Source: Chloroflexota bacterium (GTDB lineage Bacteria > Chloroflexota > UBA6077 > JACCZL01). Taken from it: 5,226 nt of DNA. Location: contig JACCZL010000991.1 in assembly GCA_013695975.1 (NCBI GenBank), positions 1 through 5,226 of the forward strand. Direction: 5' to 3'. The position numbers and the translations under genes were made by a program. The first letter of the stretch is position 1; each line of letters starts with the position of its first letter. The notes beneath the pieces were generated by a model. It searched no databases. It had not been told where the DNA came from and was given only the letters and a program-made list of their open reading frames with translations. This document shows positions 1 through 4,808 of the stretch, one piece after another.

Positions 1-1346
1 CCACCCAGGCGCCGGCCAAGCCGGCTGAGTCGAAGCCGGCCGCGACCGCCGCGCCGGCTGCCAAGCCGACCGACGCCCCGGCCGCGAAGCCGGGCGAGGC
101 CGCCAAGCCCGCTGCCACGGCGGCGCCGGCTGCTGCCAAGACCGGTCCGGCGAGCCTGAAAGGGACGACCCTCTCGGTACTCCAGTGGGCGAGCTTCGTC
201 CCCGCCGCGGACGAGCTTTTCAAGAAACAGCTCGTCGACAGCTTCGGCAAGGACACCGGCGCCCAGGTCAACGTCGAGTTCGTCAACGCCAACGACTTAC
301 AGCCCAAGATCGCAGCCTCGATCCAGAGCGGCTCGGGACCCGACCTGGTCCTCTTCCAGTACAACTGGTCTCACATCTATAGCGACAACCTCGTCGACCT
401 CAGCGACATCGCCGAAGACGTCAAGAAGCGGACTGGCGACTTCTTCCCGCAGCTCGAGTCGGCCGCCAAGGTCGACGGCAAGTACCTCTCGATGCCGCAC
501 CACCAGGTCCCGAACGCGATTCACTGGCGGAAGTCCTGGTTCAAGGAGGCCGGCGTCGAGAAGTTCCCGGCGACGTTCGAGGAGCTGTTCGAGGTCGGCA
601 AGAAGCTCAAGGCGAACGGCCACCCGCTCGGCCAGGCGCTCAGCCAGAGCTTCGGCGACCCGCCGACCTGGTCGTACCCGATGCTGTGGGCGTACGGCGG
701 GCAGGAGGTCGACCAGGGCGGCAAGGTCGTCATCAACTCGCCTGAGACGATCGCGGCGGTCAAGGCGATGAAGGACGCTTGGGCGTCATCGTTCGACGAG
801 ACCGGGCTGGGCTGGGACGATTCGTCGAACAACCGCGCCTTCCTGGCCGAGACGATCTCGGCCTGCGTCAACGGTGCGAGCATCTGGTGGGCCGCGCGCG
901 ACCAGAAGGTGCCGTTCTTCGACGACATCGCGTTGGACCTGATGCCGGCCGGCCCGAAGGGCAAGTCGCTCTTCCTGCTCAACCACAACTACGCGATCAT
1001 GAAGTACAGCAAGAACGTCGATGCGGCCAAGGAGTTCCTACGCTGGTCGATGACCGATGAGGTCTGGATGCCGTGGTTCGAGTTCAATGGGAGCTTCGTC
1101 GGCGGCGTCGGCCCGAAGCAGGACGACAACCCGGTCTGGGAGAAGTTCCCACCGGTCGCGCGGGTCTTCAAGGGCTCGGCCGCCAACTCCCGCAATCCGG
1201 GCTTCGCCGGCCCCTACAGCCAGAAGGCCGGTCTGGCTCAATCGAAGTTCGTGGTCGTGAACATGTTTGCCGAGGCCGTGAAGGGGACAGCCCCCGAGGC
1301 GGCAGTCGCACAGGCCGAGAACGAGCTGAAGCAGATCTACACGTAG
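1..1346 (+). CDS. ABC transporter family 1 extracellular solute-binding protein (5' partial)
   Basis: Extracytoplasmic substrate-binding component of a carbohydrate-type ABC importer. The frame is open from base 3 to the TAG at 1344-1346, giving 447 visible residues; start codon, signal peptide and presumed lipobox lie to the left. A methionine at base 492 is internal, because the fold begins well before it. Residues 1-50 are an Ala/Pro/Lys/Thr linker of the kind that tethers lipoprotein binding proteins to the membrane. The globular domain starts near residue 53 (LSVLQWASF, then a helix with ADELFKKQLVDSFGKDTG). The stretch SIQSGSGPDLVLFQYN near residues 103-118 matches the family 1 pattern in which an amphipathic helix is followed by G-x-x-PD-hydrophobic. 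The C-terminal lobe has AAKEFLRWSM and ends in a helix, ELKQIYT. Two MalF/MalG-type permease genes follow directly. The ligand cannot be read from the sequence; sugar or glycoside is the family default. Confidence 0.93.
   Translation, partial: TQAPAKPAESKPAATAAPAAKPTDAPAAKPGEAAKPAATAAPAAAKTGPASLKGTTLSVLQWASFVPAADELFKKQLVDSFGKDTGAQVNVEFVNANDLQPKIAASIQSGSGPDLVLFQYNWSHIYSDNLVDLSDIAEDVKKRTGDFFPQLESAAKVDGKYLSMPHHQVPNAIHWRKSWFKEAGVEKFPATFEELFEVGKKLKANGHPLGQALSQSFGDPPTWSYPMLWAYGGQEVDQGGKVVINSPETIAAVKAMKDAWASSFDETGLGWDDSSNNRAFLAETISACVNGASIWWAARDQKVPFFDDIALDLMPAGPKGKSLFLLNHNYAIMKYSKNVDAAKEFLRWSMTDEVWMPWFEFNGSFVGGVGPKQDDNPVWEKFPPVARVFKGSAANSRNPGFAGPYSQKAGLAQSKFVVVNMFAEAVKGTAPEAAVAQAENELKQIYT
3..152 (+). 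repeat. Low-complexity Ala/Pro/Lys linker coding segment
   Basis: This segment encodes about 50 residues made almost only of Ala, Pro, Lys, Thr and Glu. KP dipeptides occur five times (residues 6-7, 11-12, 21-22, 29-30, 35-36). The nonapeptide PAATAAPAA occurs twice, at residues 12-20 and 36-44. The two copies use different synonymous codons, so they are not a recent DNA duplication. It is read as a flexible spacer between a lipid anchor (outside the window) and the binding domain. Confidence 0.75.
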
Positions 1347-1351
1347 ACGGT

Positions 1352-1381
1352 CGTAGGGGCGGACCAACGTGTCCGCCCCTA
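1352..1381. repeat. Palindromic repeat copy 1 (CGTAGGGGCG family) between binding-protein and permease genes
   Basis: A perfect 11-bp inverted repeat pairs TAGGGGCGGAC (1354-1364) with GTCCGCCCCTA (1371-1381) around a 6-base loop. It starts five bases after the stop codon of the binding-protein gene and ends 15 bases before the ribosome binding site of the permease gene. No U-run follows, so it is not a classical intrinsic terminator. The first 12 bases recur exactly at 3254 and the first 10 at 3968. Its position resembles REP elements between malE and malF in E. coli, which protect the upstream mRNA from 3' decay; that role here is an inference. Confidence 0.85.
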
Positions 1382-1409
1382 GAGACCCCAAACCTCGGGA
1401 GGATAGGCC

Positions 1410-2354
1410 ATGAGCACTGGTGTGAACCCCGCCGTCGCGACCGGCGGTGTCGCGCTTCCCAGGCGTCGCGGCCTCGGGGAGTTCTTCGATCGCGAGGGTA
1501 ACCTCGGCCTGATCCTGATGTTTCCGGCGATCGCGATCCTGGCACTCTTCATCGCCTATCCGTTCATCCTGGGAATCTGGTACAGCCTGATCAACGCGCG
1601 GATCGGCGTGCCAGGCACGTTCGTCGGGCTCGACAACTTTATCGCCAACGCCCAGAACGGGATCTTCCAGCAGACGCTGAAGAACACCTTCGTGTACACC
1701 GGCGTCGCGACAGCCTTCAAGCTGGTGCTCGGTATGGCCCTGGCCCTGCTGATGAACCAGCACTTCCCCTTCAAAAACATGGTTCGGGCGGGGCTCCTGC
1801 TACCGTTCATCATCCCGACCGCGCTCTCCACGCTGGCCTGGCTCTGGATCTTCGACTCGACCTACGGGATCATTAGCTGGGCCCTCAAGAATATGGGTCT
1901 GATCAAGACGAATATCGCGTTCCTCGGCGATCCGACCCTCGCGATGGGCTCGGTCATCGCCGTCAACATCTGGCGCGGCGTGCCGTTCTTCGCGATCTCG
2001 CTGCTGGCCGGCCTTCAGACGATCTCACAGGACATGTACGAGGCGGCCGCGATCGACGGTGCCAACGCGTTCCAGCGGTTCCGCCACGTGACCCTCCCGC
2101 TGATCATGCCGGTCCTGACGATCGTGACCCTCTTCTCGGTGATCTGGACCTTCGCCGACTTCCAGCTCGTTTACGTCCTGACCCGCGGCGGCCCAACCAA
2201 TAGCACCCACCTCCTGGCCACGTTGGCCTATCAAATCGGCATGTCGGCCGGCGAGCTCAGCAACGGCGCGGCGATCTCGCTCTGGATGTTCCCCTTTATG
2301 GCGGCGATGGTCGTGGCGGTGCTCTGGTACCAGCGACGGGAGGGGACTCAATGA
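1410..2354 (+). CDS. Carbohydrate ABC transporter permease, MalF/UgpA type
   Basis: Inner-membrane channel subunit, 314 residues, the usual length for UgpA/LacF-like permeases that lack the extra MalF periplasmic domain. Start ATG 1410 is set by GGGAGG at 1397-1402 with a 7-base spacer. After a cytoplasmic N-terminus with PRRR near residue 20, six hydrophobic segments are visible at about residues 31-55, 95-117, 128-150, 178-202, 231-258 and 286-307. The EAA loop that docks the ATPase is clear at residues 211-230: EAAAIDGANAFQRFRHVTLP, with the invariant Gly and the LP ending. LTRGGPTNST near residue 257 is another common feature of the family. The stop codon overlaps the next start (ATGA), which indicates translational coupling with the partner permease. 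Identification of the family is secure; the substrate is unknown. Confidence 0.97.
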   Translation: MSTGVNPAVATGGVALPRRRGLGEFFDREGNLGLILMFPAIAILALFIAYPFILGIWYSLINARIGVPGTFVGLDNFIANAQNGIFQQTLKNTFVYTGVATAFKLVLGMALALLMNQHFPFKNMVRAGLLLPFIIPTALSTLAWLWIFDSTYGIISWALKNMGLIKTNIAFLGDPTLAMGSVIAVNIWRGVPFFAISLLAGLQTISQDMYEAAAIDGANAFQRFRHVTLPLIMPVLTIVTLFSVIWTFADFQLVYVLTRGGPTNSTHLLATLAYQIGMSAGELSNGAAISLWMFPFMAAMVVAVLWYQRREGTQ

Positions 2355-3241
2355 GCACGGCTGTTCGGGCATCCACCACCGTCTCGCCCGGCGTCGGGGT
2401 CGGCTCGGCCCATGGCATGCGGCGGGTTTTGATCTTCTGGGTCCCGCTGATCCTGTTCATCGTGATCACGTTGTTCCCCTTCTACTGGATGCTCCTGGCC
2501 TCGCTGAAGGCCAACTCGGAGCTCTACAGTCTGCGGTCCTTCCCGTTCTGGGTCTCGACCCCGACGCTCGACCACTACAAGTACCTGTTCGAGAAGACGC
2601 TCTACGCTCGCTGGCTGGTCAACACCCTGATCATCTCGATCGCCTCGACGGCGATCTCGCTCGCGTTCGGAATCCTGGCCGGCTACGCCCTGGCGCGGCT
2701 GCGCTTCCGAGGGGCCGGTATCCTCGGGGTGGCCGTCTTCATCAGCTACCTGGTCCCCCAGACGCTCCTGTTCATCCCGATGTTCGACGTCATCAAGACG
2801 CTCAACATCGGCGACACCTACTGGGCGCTGATCCTGACCTACCCGACCTTCCTGATCCCGTTCTGCACCTGGCTCCTGATGGGCTACTTCAAGAGCATCC
2901 CGAAGGAGCTGGAGGAGAGCGCGCTGATGGATGGCGCCACCCGAATCGTGGCGATGGTCAGGATCGTCCTACCGCTCGCGATGCCCGGCATCCTCTCGGC
3001 CGGGATCTTCGCCTTCACCCTGTCCTGGAATGAGTTCATCTACGCCCTGGTCTTCATCACTACGACGCCGATGAAGACGCTACCGGTCGGCGTGGTCAAC
3101 GAGCTGATCCGCGGCGATGTCTTCTTCTGGGGCTCGCTGATGGCTGGCGGCCTGCTCGGCTCGGTCCCTGTCGCGATCTTCTACTCGTTCTTCGTCGAGC
3201 ACTACGTCGCCGGCCTCACCGCGGGCGCCGTCAAGGGCTAA
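2351..3241 (+). CDS. Carbohydrate ABC transporter permease, MalG/UgpE type
   Basis: Second channel subunit of the importer, 296 residues. The start ATG (2351-2353) shares ATGA with the upstream stop and has GGGAGGGG at 2338-2345, 5 bases before it; Met23 is a less likely start without such a site. Six membrane segments are visible at about residues 25-50, 88-112, 122-145, 156-178, 210-236 and 258-282. The EAA loop lies at residues 188-208 (EESALMDGATRIVAMVRIVLP) with its conserved Gly195 and LP. The C-terminus, YVAGLTAGAVKG, is the typical end of MalG-like permeases. It pairs with the preceding MalF-like protein and should bind an MsmK/MalK/UgpC-type ATPase. No ATPase gene follows, so that subunit must be encoded elsewhere, possibly shared between several importers, as is common in this superfamily. 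Confidence 0.97.
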   Translation: MSTAVRASTTVSPGVGVGSAHGMRRVLIFWVPLILFIVITLFPFYWMLLASLKANSELYSLRSFPFWVSTPTLDHYKYLFEKTLYARWLVNTLIISIASTAISLAFGILAGYALARLRFRGAGILGVAVFISYLVPQTLLFIPMFDVIKTLNIGDTYWALILTYPTFLIPFCTWLLMGYFKSIPKELEESALMDGATRIVAMVRIVLPLAMPGILSAGIFAFTLSWNEFIYALVFITTTPMKTLPVGVVNELIRGDVFFWGSLMAGGLLGSVPVAIFYSFFVEHYVAGLTAGAVKG

Positions 3242-3253
3242 CCACAGGCCATA

Positions 3254-3265
3254 CGTAGGGGCGGA
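3254..3265 (+). repeat. Half copy of the CGTAGGGGCG repeat (copy 2)
   Basis: CGTAGGGGCGGA here is identical over 12 bases to the left arm of copy 1 at 1352-1363, but no complementary right arm follows, so it cannot form the hairpin. It lies 12 bases after the stop of the MalG-like gene, the same relative place as the other two copies. Its right end runs into the purine-rich ribosome binding site of the next gene. A degenerated or recombined element is the simplest reading. Confidence 0.6.
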
Positions 3266-3270
3266 GGGAG
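3263..3270 (+). promoter_or_regulatory. Ribosome binding site of the RraA-like gene, overlapping the half repeat
   Basis: The bases GGAGGGAG end 8 bases before the ATG at 3279 and support that start. The first three bases also belong to the half repeat at 3254-3265, so the repeat remnant contributes to the translation signal. I see no separate promoter in the 37 bases after the permease stop, which favours co-transcription with the transporter. Confidence 0.6.
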
Positions 3271-3278
3271 CCAGAACT

Positions 3279-3959
3279 ATGCGCGGAGGCTTCTCGCCCG
3301 AGCAGCTCGAAGCGCTGCGGGCGATCGATACGCCGACCATCTCGAACGCGATCGAGCTGTACAAGGTCCGCGATCGGACCGAGGGGTTCATGGGCTTCGA
3401 CGTCAAGTGCCAGTTCCCCGATCTCGGAGTCATGCTCGGCTACGCCGTCACAGCGATTTGCGACAACCGCCCAGGTCCAGTCGCCGGACGCCAGGCCTAC
3501 TTCAAGTGGCTCGAGGCGATCGAGCAATCGCCCAAGCCGGTCATCTGCGTCTTCCAGGACGTCAGCCCATCGCGACCGCACTCGTGTTACTTCGGCGAAG
3601 TGATGTCGAACTGCGCCCAGAAGGTCGGCGCGATCGGATTGGTCACCGATGGCGGGGTCCGCGACCTCGCCGAGGCCAAGGCGCTCGGCTTCCACTACTT
3701 TTCCCCCGGCGCCGTCGCCTCACACGGCAACTTCGCGATCACGCAGGTCGGCATCCCCGTCACCATCTCCGGCGTCACCGTCACGCCAGGCGACCTGATC
3801 CACGCAGACCGCAACGGCGTCCTCGTGATACCGGACGCCGTCGTCGAGCAGCTCCCAGACGGCGTGGAGCAGATCCGCGCCCGCGAACGCCGCACCCTGG
3901 AGTACGTCCACAGCCCCGACTTCACCCTCGCCGGGCTCGTCGACATTATGTCGCATTAG
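3279..3959 (+). CDS. RraA/HMG-aldolase-like family protein
   Basis: Cytoplasmic protein of 226 residues in the RraA-like family, often mislabelled dimethylmenaquinone methyltransferase. Members include 4-hydroxy-4-methyl-2-oxoglutarate/4-carboxy-4-hydroxy-2-oxoadipate aldolases, oxaloacetate decarboxylases and the RNase E regulator RraA. Visible family features are the N-terminal DTPTISNAIE (residues 17-26), G106-E107 in the FGEVMSNCAQKVGAIG segment, DGGVRD at 124-129 with R128-D129-x-x-E132 matching the catalytic/metal-site RD-x-x-E/D signature, SHGNFAI near 148, and GDLIHADRNGVLVIP at 171-185. Because R128, D129 and E132 are kept, an enzyme (aldolase or decarboxylase on a 2-oxo acid) is more likely than an RNase inhibitor. 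It lies 37 bases behind the MalG-like gene on the same strand, so it may process a catabolite of the imported ligand. Start ATG 3279 is backed by GGAGGGAG. The exact substrate is unknown. Confidence 0.9.
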   Translation: MRGGFSPEQLEALRAIDTPTISNAIELYKVRDRTEGFMGFDVKCQFPDLGVMLGYAVTAICDNRPGPVAGRQAYFKWLEAIEQSPKPVICVFQDVSPSRPHSCYFGEVMSNCAQKVGAIGLVTDGGVRDLAEAKALGFHYFSPGAVASHGNFAITQVGIPVTISGVTVTPGDLIHADRNGVLVIPDAVVEQLPDGVEQIRARERRTLEYVHSPDFTLAGLVDIMSH

Positions 3960-3967
3960 CCGAGCGC

Positions 3968-3997
3968 CGTAGGGGCGCGATGTATCGCGCCCCTACG
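3968..3997. terminator. Palindromic repeat copy 3; putative bidirectional terminator between convergent genes
   Basis: A perfect 14-bp inverted repeat pairs CGTAGGGGCGCGAT (3968-3981) with ATCGCGCCCCTACG (3984-3997). A realistic hairpin leaves a 4-base loop, TGTA. It fills most of the 33 bases between the stop of the RraA-like gene (3959) and the stop of the opposing gene (3993-3995). It can fold in RNA from either strand, which suits a convergent gene end. There is no T-run on either side, so termination is an inference. It shares CGTAGGGGCG with copies at 1352 and 3254, while the inner part of the stem differs. Confidence 0.7.
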
Positions 3998-4475
3998 CCT
4001 CGGCAGGCTCCTCGCGCGACGCGAACCAGAGGGTCAGCCCGGCGGTCGCGGCCAGCGCGATCAGGCTGAGGACGATGGGAAGGCCGACCCGCCCATTCCA
4101 GCGGGCGAGGCTCCAGACGACGGTGAAGCCGCCGCAGACGAGCAGCCCCAGCCCGCCCACCGTCGAGGCCGCGCCGGTCGCGCGGCGGCGGGCGTACCAG
4201 CCGCTCGGCCTCGCCGACAGAAACGCCCAGAGCGGCAGCGCCAGATAGACCGTGCCGACCCAGAACGCCAACGAGCGCCCGAACCCGACGTCCAACGTCA
4301 GCGACCGCTCGACCACGGCAGCGTGAGCGAGCCCGAGCAAGGCGTAGAGCGCCGCCGGGCCACTCGACCAGGCCACCACCACCAGCCAGCGAGGAGCGGA
4401 TCCTGACGGCCGTGTGTGAGCGGCTGCAGGCGTGGCTGGCTCGGCGATCGACGGAGGCTCGCTGGGCTGGGACAT
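3993..4475 (-). CDS. Hypothetical four-helix integral membrane protein
   Basis: I do not recognise this 160-residue protein. Residues 1-29 are a Ser/Pro/Ala-rich hydrophilic tail. Four hydrophobic segments follow at about 30-54, 68-87, 103-124 and 129-152, and the short C-terminus is charged (REEPAEA). The arginine cluster ARRRA at 95-99 between helices 2 and 3, together with R29 before helix 1, predicts both ends on the cytoplasmic side by the positive-inside rule. There is no catalytic motif or conserved charged residue within the helices. It reads away from the LysM gene and towards the RraA-like gene. The ATG at 4475 has only a weak AGGGGA about 11 bases upstream. The TAG stop lies inside the right arm of palindromic repeat copy 3, so its present C-terminus may have been shaped by that element. 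The clean helix pattern argues for a real gene rather than a chance frame. Confidence 0.75.
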   Translation of the reverse strand: MSQPSEPPSIAEPATPAAAHTRPSGSAPRWLVVVAWSSGPAALYALLGLAHAAVVERSLTLDVGFGRSLAFWVGTVYLALPLWAFLSARPSGWYARRRATGAASTVGGLGLLVCGGFTVVWSLARWNGRVGLPIVLSLIALAATAGLTLWFASREEPAEA

Positions 4476-4526
4476 GGACGTAGGCGTCCCCTATCGGCGG
4501 ATTTTTCCGTTACCAGGTGGCAGTAC

Positions 4527-4556
4527 ATGAGACGCCGATCGGCGTCGTCTTGTCAA
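4527..4556 (-). promoter_or_regulatory. Candidate sigma70-type promoter for the membrane-protein gene
   Basis: On the minus strand a perfect -35 box TTGACA (4556-4551) is followed after 18 bases by TCTCAT (4532-4527), which matches four of six -10 positions. Transcription would start near 4520 and give a leader of about 45 bases before the ATG at 4475. The -35 is strong and the -10 weak. Most of the spacer is a perfect 16-bp palindrome, which makes a regulated promoter plausible. Confidence 0.35.
4531..4546. promoter_or_regulatory. Perfect 16-bp palindrome, candidate operator
   Basis: GACGCCGATCGGCGTC is its own reverse complement over all 16 bases. It lies in the divergent intergenic region, mostly inside the -35/-10 spacer of the candidate minus-strand promoter, and 39 bases separate it from the -35 of the plus-strand promoter. 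A dimeric regulator bound here could control one or both genes. The continuous dyad without a loop fits a protein-binding site better than an RNA hairpin. No regulator gene is in the window, so the protein is unknown. Confidence 0.5.
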
Positions 4557-4585
4557 GCGCCCGCGGGGCGCCATTCATCAAGGTA

Positions 4586-4614
4586 TTGACCGCGAGCCTA
4601 ACAATGTGTAGAAT
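4586..4614 (+). promoter_or_regulatory. Sigma70-type promoter for the LysM gene
   Basis: TTGACC (4586-4591) and TAGAAT (4609-4614) each match the housekeeping consensus at five of six positions and are separated by the optimal 17 bases. The -10 region is a local AT-rich island in GC-rich DNA. The predicted start is near 4621, exactly where a long hairpin begins. It faces the LysM gene at 4809, implying an untranslated leader of about 188 bases. Confidence 0.7.
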
Positions 4615-4620
4615 GGGCGC

Positions 4621-4808
4621 CGACCGTGCCAGTCCCGATCGACAGGTTTCGGGATCTGATCACGGTCGATGGGCGACGCGCCCCGACGCGGCAACGGCGC
4701 CGCGTTCGAGGTCACAGCGCTAAGGTAGCGTGAGCGACCTCTCGATCCCCGGACCGGGCATGGTGGATAGGACCACTCGGTGCGGTAAAGCGAGGAGCGA
4801 CGCGAACG
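4621..4808 (+). promoter_or_regulatory. Long structured 5' leader of the LysM gene (possible cis-regulatory RNA)
   Basis: Successive inverted repeats can be read directly. Hairpin 1 spans 4621-4668: CGACCGTG pairs with CACGGTCG, and inside it CAG-TCCCGA pairs with TCGGGA-t-CTG, giving 17 pairs with small internal irregularities and a 10-base loop. Hairpin 2 pairs GGGCG (4671-4675) with CGCCC (4679-4683). Hairpin 3 pairs ACGCGGC (4686-4692) with GCCGCGT (4699-4705). Hairpin 4 pairs GAGGTC (4708-4713) with GACCTC (4736-4741) and has an inner CGCTA/TAGCG. A weaker one pairs ACCG (4753-4756) with CGGT (4778-4781), enclosing GTGG/CCAC. The hairpins are nearly contiguous and begin at the predicted transcript start. 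Leaders of cell-wall LysM/peptidase genes often carry c-di-AMP riboswitches, but I do not see that class's conserved blocks. It could also be a separate small RNA. Confidence 0.45.
4793..4797 (+). promoter_or_regulatory. Ribosome binding site deciding the LysM gene start
   Basis: AGGAG lies 11 bases before the ATG at 4809. No comparable site precedes the next in-frame ATG at 4842, and the frame has a TGA at 4731-4733 with no ATG between that stop and 4809. The spacing is slightly long, so 4842 remains a possible alternative. Confidence 0.5.

Noticed and set aside
492..494. ATG at 492 as start of the binding-protein gene
   Set aside because: The same frame is open back to base 3 and encodes the linker and the N-terminal lobe of the binding fold, so this methionine is internal.
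521..988. Minus-strand frame of 155 codons within the binding-protein gene
   Set aside because: It is entirely antisense to a well-supported gene, has no ribosome binding site that I can see, and its Ser/Pro-rich product resembles no family.
1038..1763. Open frame of 241 codons on the minus strand across the binding-protein/permease junction
   Set aside because: It lies antisense to two secure genes, its product is charged and low in complexity (runs of Asp, Arg, Glu, Gln) and it matches no domain; this is a typical shadow frame in GC-rich DNA.
3407..4069. Plus-strand frame of 220 codons overlapping the RraA-like gene
   Set aside because: The product is dominated by Arg and Pro, as expected of a +1/+2 shadow of a GC-rich gene, and it runs through palindromic repeat copy 3 into the opposing gene.
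4479..4494. TAGGCGTCCCCTA upstream of the membrane-protein gene as a fourth repeat copy
   Set aside because: Only the outer TAGG/CCTA pairs; it lacks the CGTAGGGGCG core and does not follow a stop codon.
4517..4723. Plus-strand frame of 68 codons starting at GTG in the divergent intergenic region
   Set aside because: It starts upstream of the strong promoter, lacks a good ribosome binding site, runs through hairpin structures and encodes a composition-driven peptide.
4717..4731. CTAAGGTAGCG in the leader, identical to 11 bases of the conserved 23S rRNA segment that contains the I-CeuI site
   Set aside because: The flanking bases do not match 23S rRNA, and the match is explained by the small CGCTA-AGG-TAGCG hairpin; chance is likely.
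4621..4808. Known riboswitch classes (ydaO c-di-AMP, GEMM c-di-GMP, T-box, cobalamin) in the LysM leader
   Set aside because: I compared remembered conserved blocks by eye and found only short, out-of-order similarities. A named class is not supported without a covariance search.
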